54,493 nucleotides of DNA, from IMG/VR virus record IMGVR_UViG_3300048996_000054, positions 1-54,493 of that record; one strand, 5' to 3'. Source of the DNA: a virus. The first letter of the stretch is position 1, and every line of letters starts with the position of its first letter. The notes beneath the pieces were generated by a model. It was given only the letters and a program-made list of their open reading frames with translations, was not told where the DNA came from and made no database searches. Shown here in pieces: positions 7,303 through 14,167 of this stretch. A program made the translations under genes and the position numbers.

Positions 7303-7614
7303 TCAGGCCTCTGCCTTCTGGCCGGCCGGCGCCGCCTCCGCCTCCGCCGCGTACTTCGTGAACGGCAGCGCCTTGATGTGCTGACCGAAGTAGCCGCCGA
7401 TGGACTCGGCGGCCTTGAAGGCCTCGAAGGTCGCCGGCTCCACCTGGTGGTAGTGGTAAATGGCGCCGGTGCCGCGGGTGAACGTCACGGCCAGTTCCTT
7501 GGTCGCCGGGTCGTAGCCGATGGCCTTCACCTGGCTGGAGTTGACGGCGAGCAGCTCGATCGGCGGGCGGGCTTCGTTGGCGAAGGCCTGGGGCGGGGTG
7601 TAGGTTTTGGGCAT
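7303..7614 (-). CDS. KTSC-domain protein (103 aa)
   Basis: ATG 7614 (MPKTYTPPQAFANEARPPIE) follows a GGAG. The KTSC pattern is clear: VNSSQVKAIGYDPATKELAV, then the F-x-RGTGAIYHYHQV turn and SIGGYFGQHIKALPF. KTSC domains are about 60 aa and occur in phage and lysyl-tRNA-synthetase-associated proteins, with proposed nucleic-acid or regulatory roles. The short Ala/Glu-rich tail is probably disordered. Confidence 0.85.
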   Translation of the reverse strand: MPKTYTPPQAFANEARPPIELLAVNSSQVKAIGYDPATKELAVTFTRGTGAIYHYHQVEPATFEAFKAAESIGGYFGQHIKALPFTKYAAEAEAAPAGQKAEA

Positions 7615-7628
7615 GGTGGGCTCCGGGG

Positions 7629-9560
7629 TTAGGCGGCTTTCGCCAGTTGGTCGCACACCACGGCCAAGTGGCTGATGGCGGCATGGAGAATTCGCGGCAG
7701 GTCGCCGTGGTGGTACAACTTGGCGGCGCCCTCGCGGCCGGCCGGCGGGAAGCCGAGGGTTTCCAGGCCGGCGGCGTCGATCTGGAACGGGGCGATATGG
7801 GCCTTGATCTGGCCGAGGGTCATAGTCGGAGGTCCGGCAGGCGCGGCCGGCGCCCGGGTGGGCATGGGGATGACGGCGGGGCCGGCGGCGGGCTTTGCGG
7901 CCTCCGCGGCATGGTGGACCGCCAGGTCGGCGATGATCCCGCTGGCGGCCTGCTCCATCGCGTCTAGCAGCTGCGGCGGCAGGTCGTCGGCCTCACGGGC
8001 GCCGCTGATCGCTTCCATGGCAGCGGAGCCGGCGGCATTCGCCTCGGCGCGGCGGCGCTGGATCTCCGCCTGGCGCTCCTGTTCGACCTGTGCCGCCGCC
8101 TGTTGACGCTGCGCCTGCTGGGCGGCCTCCCGCTGCCGGCGCTCCTCGGCTTCCCGCGCCTCCTGCTCGCGCTGCAGCTTGGCCTGCTCCTCGGCCCGGA
8201 TGCGGGCGCGCTCGCGTTCCGCCAGTTCGGCGGCCCGGCGTTCTTCGGCGGCGCGGTGCTCCGCGATCCGACCCTTTACCAGCTCGCGGACGTCGTCGGC
8301 CGGCTTGCTGATGAAGGCGAGCCGGTCGGCGAATAGGTGCTCATAGCCCTTGGCCTCGTCATCCAGGGCGGCCAGCGCCGCACGGATCTTGCGGGCGGAC
8401 TCGTCGGCCGCGATCTTGGCGTTGGCCAGCACCGTGTCCAGCGCGTCCTGCATGCTGGCGAAGCTGCGCTTGCTCTTGATGGCGCCGGCCCAGTCGGGGG
8501 TAGGGAGAACGATCCAAGGCCCGCCGGTGGCGACCTTGGACGCCTCGATGTGTTGCTCGTAGGCGCTGCGCGCCGCGGAGATCATGGCCGCCTTCTTGGC
8601 CTTGTCCTCGCGCTCGACGTCCTGCTCGAGTTTCAGGGCCGTCAGGCGCATGTCCTCGCACCAGGCGTCGATCATCCGGGCGGCCTCACCGACGGTGACG
8701 GTCTGCGCCAGCATGGCGTCTTTGGCCAGCCGGGCCTGCTGGATGTTGTCGCGCAGCAGCTTGGCCGACTCCTTGGCGTTGCTGAAGTCCTGGTCGGTCA
8801 CCAGCGCGATGGCTCGGACCTCCGCCAGCCTCTTCGCCAGCGCCTGGCCGTACTCCTGCATGTTGCTGGTGGTGATCTCGCCCTTGGCGTGGATCACCAG
8901 CGCCGGCAGCGCGAGCGTCACTTCGGCGGCGGGCCGCTCCTTGATGTCGGCCGGCGTGTAGACGGCGAGGTCGGCATCGAACTGGTCCCAGCCGGCGACG
9001 ACGCGCTCCATCCAGAGCAGGGCCTCCTCGCGGGTCACCTTGGCCCAGACCATGCGCTCCGGCGTGCCGTCGGAGACGACGAAGTACAGTTCTTCGGCGC
9101 CGGTGACCAGCAGGACCTGGGTGCACTGCGGCATGTGCTCGTCGGGCACCAAGCCGGCCGCCACCATTGCCGCGAGGTCCTCGGCCCACTGCTTGTGCTC
9201 GATGGCGATCCGGTCGTCCATGGTCAGGCCGTCGCAGCTGGCGGACAGATGGCCGCGCGACATGGTCACTGGGTAGAGGTCCTCGCCGATCAGCTTCTCG
9301 AGCAGCGGCCGGGCCTTGGCCTCAACCTCGTGGCCCTTGTCCAGCACGTTGCGCTGCAGCCATTCGCTGAATTCGCGCGCCAGGCCGGTGTGCTTCATGT
9401 GCAGCAGCTCGGTGCGCTTCATCTTTTTCGACAGGCCGAGGGCGGCTGCCGCCTCGCTGGCGCCGCGGTGCTGCAGCCGGAACTGGTGCCAGGCATCGGT
9501 GCCCTGAGCCAACTGGTGGGTGACCTTCGGCAGGGCGAGGATTTCGTCGAGGCGGCTCAC
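7629..9560 (-). CDS. YqaJ/lambda-exonuclease-type recombination nuclease with long coiled-coil extension
   Basis: 643 aa. Residues about 20-200 form a PD-(D/E)XK exonuclease of the YqaJ family: GASEAAAALGLS, GHEVE (about 76-80), D110 in SASCDGLTMDD and the E-H-K motif at 121-123 (IAIEHKQ). This would resect double-strand ends for the adjacent RecT annealase. Residues about 440-530 are a highly charged E/R/Q/A coiled coil, and the C-terminus is proline-rich, then globular (TLGQIKAHIAPFQIDAAGL). Typical YqaJ exonucleases are 200-350 aa, so the extension is unusual. Start overlaps the recT stop by ATGA. Confidence 0.88.
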   Translation of the reverse strand: MSRLDEILALPKVTHQLAQGTDAWHQFRLQHRGASEAAAALGLSKKMKRTELLHMKHTGLAREFSEWLQRNVLDKGHEVEAKARPLLEKLIGEDLYPVTMSRGHLSASCDGLTMDDRIAIEHKQWAEDLAAMVAAGLVPDEHMPQCTQVLLVTGAEELYFVVSDGTPERMVWAKVTREEALLWMERVVAGWDQFDADLAVYTPADIKERPAAEVTLALPALVIHAKGEITTSNMQEYGQALAKRLAEVRAIALVTDQDFSNAKESAKLLRDNIQQARLAKDAMLAQTVTVGEAARMIDAWCEDMRLTALKLEQDVEREDKAKKAAMISAARSAYEQHIEASKVATGGPWIVLPTPDWAGAIKSKRSFASMQDALDTVLANAKIAADESARKIRAALAALDDEAKGYEHLFADRLAFISKPADDVRELVKGRIAEHRAAEERRAAELAERERARIRAEEQAKLQREQEAREAEERRQREAAQQAQRQQAAAQVEQERQAEIQRRRAEANAAGSAAMEAISGAREADDLPPQLLDAMEQAASGIIADLAVHHAAEAAKPAAGPAVIPMPTRAPAAPAGPPTMTLGQIKAHIAPFQIDAAGLETLGFPPAGREGAAKLYHHGDLPRILHAAISHLAVVCDQLAKAA

Positions 9561-10537
9561 GATGCAGCCCCTTGGCCGGAGGTACCCTTGATGGCCCAGC
9601 TCGCGATCTCCACCTTCTGCTCCTGCGTCAGCGTGTTCTTCGTCTCCGCCGTGGCGATAACGTCGTTCACGGTCTTGCCCCCGGCGATGGCCTTTTTCCA
9701 GCCTTCAGCCTTGTTGGCGAAGTCCTCGTCGGACAGTGCCGGAAGCCCGACCGCGCCCGCGCCGGTGGAGTCGTCGTCATTGCCAGCGCCGTCGTCGCTG
9801 GCGGACGGGTCCGGGGTCGCCACCCAGGTCTCGGCGTCGATCACCACGTTCTGGCCACGCTCCGCCGCGTTGGCTACGTCCATGGCGGCCGTGAGTTCGA
9901 TCGACTGGGGCATGTACTTCAGCACCTGGAGCAGCGGCACCTTGCGTGCGTACATTTCCCAGTTGTCGTAGCTGTAGTGACGCTTGCCGACCTTGTTGAA
10001 CTTGTCGCGGTGGTTGGCGATCTTGCGAATCGGCCAGACCTCGATCACCGGAACATCGTTTCCCTTGATGCGGCCGATCGCATACACGTGCGTCAGGTTC
10101 GCCGGGTTGTCGTCGCCGTTATCACCCGGCTTGTGCGTGACGAAGGGGCGATCGCCCAGCGCGTAGTCGAAGTCATCACCTTTGTAGACGGCGCCCGTCC
10201 AGACCGTGCAGCGGCCGGAGCGGTTGGCGAGATCCACAAGGCCTTTCCAACCGGGGACGAAGGTGCAGGTGCCCTTGTACGTGATCAGGTAGCCCTGGCC
10301 GTTGACGTTGGGCTCCAGCCCCAGCTGGCAGGCCGTGAGGATGGACGCGGCGATGCTGCGTTGGGAGCAGTTGCCCAGTTCGGGGTTGCTACTGAACACC
10401 GTCAGCGCCAAGCGCGTGATGCGGCCCGGCTTCATGAAGGTGGGGAGGGCCAGCGCCATCTGCGGCTCCAGCTTCTTCAACCAGCTGCCGAACTGGGTCG
10501 GGCTGTCGAAGTGCGCTACTTGTCGGTCGTTGCTCAT
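9557..10537 (-). CDS. recT: RecT-family single-strand annealing protein
   Basis: 326 aa with the RecT core: CSQRSIAASILTACQLGLEP, VNGQGYLITYKG, FVPGWKGLVDLANRSGRC, and a downstream KFNKVGKRHYSYDNWEMYARK, VPLLQVLKYMPQS. The C-terminal third contains an acidic linker (DDGAGNDDDSTG). RecT anneals complementary single strands produced by the neighbouring exonuclease and supports phage recombination and circularisation. Both are expected from the leftward early promoter. Confidence 0.93.
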   Translation of the reverse strand: MSNDRQVAHFDSPTQFGSWLKKLEPQMALALPTFMKPGRITRLALTVFSSNPELGNCSQRSIAASILTACQLGLEPNVNGQGYLITYKGTCTFVPGWKGLVDLANRSGRCTVWTGAVYKGDDFDYALGDRPFVTHKPGDNGDDNPANLTHVYAIGRIKGNDVPVIEVWPIRKIANHRDKFNKVGKRHYSYDNWEMYARKVPLLQVLKYMPQSIELTAAMDVANAAERGQNVVIDAETWVATPDPSASDDGAGNDDDSTGAGAVGLPALSDEDFANKAEGWKKAIAGGKTVNDVIATAETKNTLTQEQKVEIASWAIKGTSGQGAAS

Positions 10538-10545
10538 GGTTTCTT

Positions 10546-10851
10546 TCAGCGGAAGAAGGGAAGGGAGACCACCAGGGCGCGCAGGAGGGACTCGCGGCGG
10601 CTGAAGAACATCCGGCGATGCCGGCGATAGGCGGCGACAAAGTCGGTGTCCAGCACGCGGCAGACGACGGCCGCGATCAGGATGCGTAGCGCCATGGAAG
10701 CCAGCACCAGGGTGGAGCGGCGGCGCTGGCCCGGCGACAGCAGAACCGCCTGGATGATCTCGGCCTGCGATCCCAGGGGCTGCGGCGGCGGGGTCCAGGC
10801 TCCGCCGATGACGATGCCTGTCCGCGTGGTGACGATGCGGGCGCGATTCAT
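10546..10851 (-). CDS. Small membrane-associated hypothetical protein (101 aa)
   Basis: ATG 10851 (MNRARIVTTRTGIVIGGAWT) overlaps the stop of the preceding 56-aa gene as ATGA; a longer upstream frame is arginine-rich and rejected. A central helix (LVLASMALRILIAAVVCRVL) may span the membrane, followed by a basic tail. No known domain seen. Confidence 0.6.
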   Translation of the reverse strand: MNRARIVTTRTGIVIGGAWTPPPQPLGSQAEIIQAVLLSPGQRRRSTLVLASMALRILIAAVVCRVLDTDFVAAYRRHRRMFFSRRESLLRALVVSLPFFR

Positions 10852-11018
10852 GCGAACCACCATCCGACGATGCCGGCCCAGACGGATACGACGAACACCA
10901 GGGCAGCGAAGCCGGCGGGGCTTTGCACGAACTTGGCTGACGCCGCCTTGCAGCACGTGCAGCTCTTGTAATTGCCAGTCGCCAGATAGGCGCGGTTGCA
11001 GCAGGTGGGGGAGGTCAT
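10848..11018 (-). CDS. 56-aa membrane protein with Cys-Cys motifs
   Basis: Short frame beginning MTSPTCCNRAYLATGNYKSC. It has paired cysteines (TCC, CTCC), possibly a metal site, followed by a membrane helix (AGFAALVFVVSVWAGIVGWW). It is linked by ATGA overlaps to genes on both sides (11015-11383 and 10546-10851), which strongly supports translation despite its size. Function unknown. Confidence 0.65.
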   Translation of the reverse strand: MTSPTCCNRAYLATGNYKSCTCCKAASAKFVQSPAGFAALVFVVSVWAGIVGWWFA

Positions 11019-11383
11019 GTGGCGCTCCCGGTAGCCTTGGCGATGGCGGCGCGGTAACGCTCGGCGTCGGCCGGCGTGATCTGGTCGAACCAGTGGGCCG
11101 CGTGCTTGAGCTCGCGCACCAGCTCGTTGATCACCTCATCGCGCTCGTCGAAGGGCGCCAACTCGTGCGCCGGGACGTGCTGCCGGTAAATGCGCAGCTC
11201 GTGATCGTCGGCGTTGATCGGCGGGATGACGAGGGCGTCGTCGAGGACGATGTCGGCGTGCAGCACGTCCTCCTCGATGCAGAGGCCGCGCACCACACCC
11301 GTGACGCGCTTGCCGTGGAAGTCGTGATGCCGAACGCGCTGGCCGATGCGCAGCGAGATTTCGACGCCGGCGGCCGCGCTCAT
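11015..11383 (-). CDS. Hypothetical early protein (122 aa)
   Basis: Starts at ATG 11383 (MSAAAGVEISLRIGQRVRHH), coupled by ATGA to the previous stop. The RIGQRVRHHDFHGKRVTGVV segment looks like a small SH3-like beta-barrel; the C-terminus is helical (INELVRELKHAAHWFDQITP). This two-part pattern is seen in uncharacterised phage early proteins. Function unknown. Confidence 0.7.
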   Translation of the reverse strand: MSAAAGVEISLRIGQRVRHHDFHGKRVTGVVRGLCIEEDVLHADIVLDDALVIPPINADDHELRIYRQHVPAHELAPFDERDEVINELVRELKHAAHWFDQITPADAERYRAAIAKATGSAT

Positions 11384-11724
11384 GACGGCACCCCACAGGT
11401 GCAGGCCCCGACGAAGCCGCGATGGCTCTCGCCGGTCGAGGTGCCGCCGCACAGGGTGCAACTGCGCTGGTAGTGCGCCGGCAGCTGCATCAGGCGCTTC
11501 TGCGCTTCGACGAATGCCTTGGGCCAGGTGGTCCCGGTTTGCGCCCGGGATGCCTTGATGCGATCGGCCAGGGCCTGCATCTCCGCGGCCAAGCCCATGA
11601 TGGTGGGCTCCGGCTCATCGTTCTGCGCTGCGAGGTGGTTACCCTTCGCTCGAATCTCGAAGGCACCACCGGGCCGCCCCGCCGCTACCTGCACTTGCCC
11701 CGTGGGCTTTGGTGAGGTGGTCAT
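11380..11724 (-). CDS. Zinc-ribbon hypothetical protein (114 aa)
   Basis: ATG 11724 (MTTSPKPTGQVQVAAGRPGG) overlaps the preceding stop by ATGA. The C-terminus has CTLCGGT ... GACTCG, a four-cysteine arrangement likely to bind zinc. A central helix (MGLAAEMQALADRIKASRAQ) precedes it. The GQVQVAAGRPGG start resembles AQVQVAAETRRP near the start of the upstream protein, which may reflect shared N-terminal tags between neighbours. Confidence 0.65.
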   Translation of the reverse strand: MTTSPKPTGQVQVAAGRPGGAFEIRAKGNHLAAQNDEPEPTIMGLAAEMQALADRIKASRAQTGTTWPKAFVEAQKRLMQLPAHYQRSCTLCGGTSTGESHRGFVGACTCGVPS

Positions 11725-11993
11725 GCGCGGGCTCCCGTGGCCCGTGCAGTCAAGCCGCGCCAGGCGCGAGGTTTCGGCGCGCCGTCGTAACGCCCCCGCA
11801 TAGCCTCGGTCTCTTGCGGATCGCTGCACCCGTAGTGCCACCGCGTTCCGTCCCAGAACTGGTACTCCTCGCGCACGCCGAAGTCCTTCTGGTAGACGCC
11901 AACGCGAACCGGCGCCACATCGGCTGGGAACCAACGGGTCAGCCGCGGCCGCCTGGTCTCCGCCGCTACCTGTACTTGCCTTGCCTGCTCCAT
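11721..11993 (-). CDS. First gene of the leftward operon, hypothetical (90 aa)
   Basis: Begins MEQARQVQVAAETRRPRLTR and contains WFPADVAPVRVGVYQKDF and YQFWDGTRWHYGC, a tryptophan-rich small domain frequent in phage early proteins (Pro-x-R-x-GVY .. FW-G-W). It starts about 30 nt downstream of the predicted operator-controlled promoter, so it would be the first protein made on leftward induction. Function unknown. Confidence 0.7.
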   Translation of the reverse strand: MEQARQVQVAAETRRPRLTRWFPADVAPVRVGVYQKDFGVREEYQFWDGTRWHYGCSDPQETEAMRGRYDGAPKPRAWRGLTARATGARA

Positions 11994-12030
11994 CTTTCAG
12001 CTCCTCGCCGTGTTTGGTGGCGTGGAGTGA

Positions 12031-12072
12031 AGTATGGACAAACATGTCCATGGCAGCAAGACATATTTGTCT
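12031..12072 (-). promoter_or_regulatory. Leftward early promoter with two repressor operators
   Basis: Two palindromes of the form GACA-N4-TGTC lie at 12036-12049 (GGACAAACATGTCC) and 12059-12072 (AGACATATTTGTCT), centres 23 bp apart. On the minus strand, TTGCTG (12059-12054), a 17-nt spacer and CATACT (12036-12031) fit a sigma-70 promoter, with the first operator inside the spacer. Bound repressor would therefore block leftward transcription. The same palindrome and the same 23-bp spacing recur at the repressor/cro divide. Confidence 0.7.
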
Positions 12073-12075
12073 ATT

Positions 12076-12375
12076 TCCGACTAATGGTAGTGGGTACTCG
12101 AAACAGGTGTGAACGGTCGGTTTCGACGGACAGGTGGCAGAGGTGTGGAAAGCCTCTCGCTGACGCCTCGCCCGAATGGATGAGGCAGACCTAAGTGGTG
12201 CGGGTAGTCCCTAAGTTTGACGTCCGCATTCCGCAAGCCGCTTTACTGATGAGTAGTGCCGATTTGCGGAATACGGACGTTTTGGACCGTCCGAATTCCT
12301 GACGGTCTTCATCGTCGTATGACAATCCAGTGCCACCATCTGACCCAGCAAACAACGAAGTTATGAAGGTCAGTA
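12076..12375. promoter_or_regulatory. Gene-free hairpin-rich segment upstream of the second HTH gene
   Basis: No convincing gene. It contains, in order, hairpins AGAGG/CCTCT (12139-12157), GCCTC/GAGGC (12165-12186), a long inverted repeat with 17-bp arms (12220-12236 and 12264-12280, one mismatch, 27-nt loop) and GACCGTC/GACGGTC (12284-12306). The 11-mer GTCCGNATTCC occurs three times: 12222-12232 and 12289-12299 forward, 12268-12278 reverse. No T-run follows any stem, so this is not a simple terminator. It could be operator DNA for the HTH protein at 12376, a small RNA, or both. Confidence 0.5.
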
Positions 12376-12705
12376 GTGAGTCAAGAGGAATTCAGCCAGA
12401 TCGGTGAACGGCTGAGACAGGCCAGAAAGAGAGCAGGGGTAACGCAGGAGCAAGCGGCGGCAGAGGTTAAAGTGGCCCGCAGCACGATCAGCAACTGGGA
12501 AGCGGGCCGAAACCTGCCTTGCCTATTGCAATTTCGGCAGCTCACCAATCTCTACGCAGCGTCCCCGGCCCGGATCTTGAACGGCCGGTCAATCGTGGAG
12601 CTCACCAGGCACGAACGAGTGCAGATCCTCGAAGCGACCCGCTCCCTGGATGAGAGCCTGATGCGCAGGGTTGACCTGCTACTGCAGATGCTCGATCCGG
12701 CGTAG
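12376..12705 (+). CDS. XRE-family HTH regulator (109 aa)
   Basis: GTG start preceded by GAAGGT. Residues about 6-60 are a classical XRE helix-turn-helix: GERLRQARKRAGVTQEQAAA, then VARSTISNWEAGRNLP. The C-terminus (RHERVQILEATRSLDESLMR, then LLLQMLDPA) is helical and may dimerise. It is the only rightward gene between the leftward promoter and the repressor operon, and its 3' end overlaps the convergent secreted-HNH gene. It could regulate its own hairpin-rich upstream region. Confidence 0.8.
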   Translation: MSQEEFSQIGERLRQARKRAGVTQEQAAAEVKVARSTISNWEAGRNLPCLLQFRQLTNLYAASPARILNGRSIVELTRHERVQILEATRSLDESLMRRVDLLLQMLDPA

Positions 12706-12972
12706 CTTCCTGTACTCCCTCACATCCACCAGCGTCTTGAACCGGTGGTCGTCCTTGGACAGCCAGTGCATGTTCTGCCTGGTGTCCGGCCCGCCAGCGC
12801 ATAGCGGCACGATGTGATCGACCTCCCAACCTGGGCAGGAGCCGCGGCGTAGGCTGGTGGCAGGGCAGGGGTTCTCTCGGATAAAAGCGCGGCGCTCGGC
12901 GGCTGACCGTGGCGTTTGGCCAGCCACCGAATGCGCCATCAAAGCAAGCAGGATCGCCGCAAGTGCCTGCAC
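12679..12972 (-). CDS. Secreted HNH-type nuclease-like protein (97 aa)
   Basis: Begins MQALAAILLALMAHSVAGQT, a short signal peptide with likely cleavage after VAG. The mature part has GWEVDHIVPLCAGGPDTRQN followed by MHWLSKDDH, matching the D-H-I-VPL...GG...N pattern of small HNH proteins of Proteobacteria. Whether it cuts DNA is unproven. It is the third gene in the leftward repressor operon and may therefore be made by lysogens and exported. Confidence 0.7.
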   Translation of the reverse strand: MQALAAILLALMAHSVAGQTPRSAAERRAFIRENPCPATSLRRGSCPGWEVDHIVPLCAGGPDTRQNMHWLSKDDHRFKTLVDVREYRKLRRIEHLQ

Positions 12973-12976
12973 GGCG

Positions 12977-13147
12977 CTATGGTGACTTGAGCCAGGCTAT
13001 CAAGTGCGCGAGTACGTAGGCAGGCCAGTAGAGCACTCTCTCCGCTGTCCAGAAAACCAAATCCTCTTCGCGGCGCTGGTGTCGACACAGCCATGCGACT
13101 GCACCTCCAATCGCCATGTACGCGGCCCATGCGATGACGGCATCCAT
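12977..13147 (-). CDS. 56-aa membrane protein in the repressor operon
   Basis: Short frame MDAVIAWAAYMAIGGAVAWL at the start, with an N-terminal membrane helix and a second hydrophobic segment near the end (YWPAYVLAHLIAWL). An AGGGG lies before its ATG; the gene starts 12 nt after the repressor stop and ends 4 nt before the next start. Position in the lysogenic operon and small membrane nature suggest, but do not show, a superinfection-exclusion type role. Confidence 0.65.
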   Translation of the reverse strand: MDAVIAWAAYMAIGGAVAWLCRHQRREEDLVFWTAERVLYWPAYVLAHLIAWLKSP

Positions 13148-13159
13148 GCTCGGCCCCTG

Positions 13160-13561
13160 TTAGTGGTGAACCGCCTCTAGGACCTCGAGTGGCCGCCTGA
13201 TCGGCTTCTCGTTCGGCTGTAGCCCAGGGATGAGGATCTGCCAAGGCTCCAGGTCGAAGAACTTGGCGATCAGCTCTATCGCGTCCAGCTGCGGCGCGAC
13301 CTCCCGGTCGAGATAGCGGCGGATGCTCTTACTGGAAATCCCGGCCTTCCAGCCGGGCAACTTGACCAGGCTCTCCGGCGACATCCCCTTCTCGTGGGCA
13401 TCCATCAGCCGCCGAAGGTTCTCGGCGAACTCCTTGACCGACTGGCTCGCGCGAGCGCGTTCTTCCGCTGGCGTCAGGCTGCTACTTGGCTGCTTCCCCA
13501 TCCCTGAATCATCGCCCAAGGCGTTGACATATTTGCCCAAAGAGAGATGGTTGGCATTCAT
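13160..13561 (-). CDS. Small CI-type repressor without a peptidase domain (133 aa)
   Basis: Read from ATG 13561 (MNANHLSLGKYVNALGDDSG); ATG 13501 is an alternative. An HTH domain spans about residues 40-105 (SVKEFAENLRRLMDAHEKGM, SSKSIRRYLDREVAPQLDAI). There is no C-terminal S24/LexA-like peptidase, so RecA-stimulated self-cleavage is not expected. It diverges from the cro-like gene across three palindromic operators and is the obvious candidate for binding them. The 13561 start has no Shine-Dalgarno and lies against an operator. The rightmost operator-like site (13525-13538) falls inside its own coding sequence. Confidence 0.75.
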   Translation of the reverse strand: MNANHLSLGKYVNALGDDSGMGKQPSSSLTPAEERARASQSVKEFAENLRRLMDAHEKGMSPESLVKLPGWKAGISSKSIRRYLDREVAPQLDAIELIAKFFDLEPWQILIPGLQPNEKPIRRPLEVLEAVHH

Positions 13562-13603
13562 GGACACATTTGTCTTGTAGAAATGGACATATACGTCTAT
13601 GCT
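13525..13603 (+). promoter_or_regulatory. Rightward early promoter and three-operator switch
   Basis: Operator-like sites: 13525-13538 (TGACATATTTGCCC, degenerate), 13562-13575 (GGACACATTTGTCT) and 13585-13598 (GGACATATACGTCT). The last two are 23 bp apart centre to centre, as at the leftward promoter. On the plus strand TTGTAG (13575-13580), a 17-nt spacer and TATGCT (13598-13603) form a promoter with an operator in its spacer. Transcription would begin at about 13610, which is the A of the cro ATG, so the cro mRNA may be leaderless. Confidence 0.7.
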
Positions 13604-13609
13604 TGCCGT

Positions 13610-13819
13610 ATGAGCGATCAACCCGACCTTCTCGGCGATGTCGTCCGCGAGCTGAACAACCGGCAAGGCGACCTCGTGACAGTGGCCCGTGAGACCGGCA
13701 TCCCCTACGACACGGTGCTGCGGATCAAGCGACAGGAGAACGACCCCGGCTACTCCAAGGTCGCGGCACTGCATCGCTACCTGTTCGCAGGGACCCGCGA
13801 AGAACAGAAAGCCGCCTGA
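13610..13819 (+). CDS. Cro-like regulator (69 aa)
   Basis: ATG 13610 (MSDQPDLLGDVVRELNNRQG) is preferred to an upstream ATG at 13547 that would run through the operators. The protein holds one HTH: GDLVTVARETGIPYDTVLRI. It is the first rightward gene, opposite the repressor, and probably binds the same palindromes. No Shine-Dalgarno is present and the predicted +1 coincides with the ATG. Confidence 0.75.
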   Translation: MSDQPDLLGDVVRELNNRQGDLVTVARETGIPYDTVLRIKRQENDPGYSKVAALHRYLFAGTREEQKAA

Positions 13820-13849
13820 CCCCATAACGACATCCCACCCGGAGACAAC

Positions 13850-14167
13850 ATGCCTGAAGGAACACCCACCGGCGAGCCGATGCTTTCGCGGCCGTTGCAG
13901 ATCGGCCCATTCGGCACGATGCACGCGGAGCTGAAGTGCGCGATCGACCAGCAGACGCTGGAGTCCTTTGACCGCAAGGCCCACGCGGCCGGCGTCACCC
14001 GCTCGGATGTGTTGCGCAATCTCGCGTACCTGTTCGTGCATGGAAAGTCGTTCGACGTCTTGATGGCTGAGGCGGCCAATCGTCGTATGCGGCTGCTCCT
14101 GGGGGAAGGGCTTGAACTGGCCCAGGAAATCCAGGCGCTGCAGGTGCGCGGCGAGGTGCAGGCATGA
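13850..14167 (+). CDS. Hypothetical regulator-like protein (105 aa)
   Basis: Starts at ATG 13850 behind CGGAG. The segment ELKCAIDQQTLESFDRKAHA followed by GVTRSDVLRNLAYLFVHGKS looks like a ribbon-helix-helix fold (beta strand, helix, turn, helix), common in small phage DNA-binding proteins. Joined to the next gene by ATGA. Identity beyond that is unclear. Confidence 0.65.
   Translation: MPEGTPTGEPMLSRPLQIGPFGTMHAELKCAIDQQTLESFDRKAHAAGVTRSDVLRNLAYLFVHGKSFDVLMAEAANRRMRLLLGEGLELAQEIQALQVRGEVQA

Noticed and set aside
8337-9971. Plus-strand frame of 544 aa opposite the exonuclease gene
   Set aside because: A GC-skew shadow of the real minus-strand gene; repetitive Gly/Leu/Val/His/Gln content, no motif.
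12220-12280. Long inverted repeat as a rho-independent terminator
   Set aside because: The loop is 27 nt and no U-run follows on either strand; a regulatory or RNA role is more likely.
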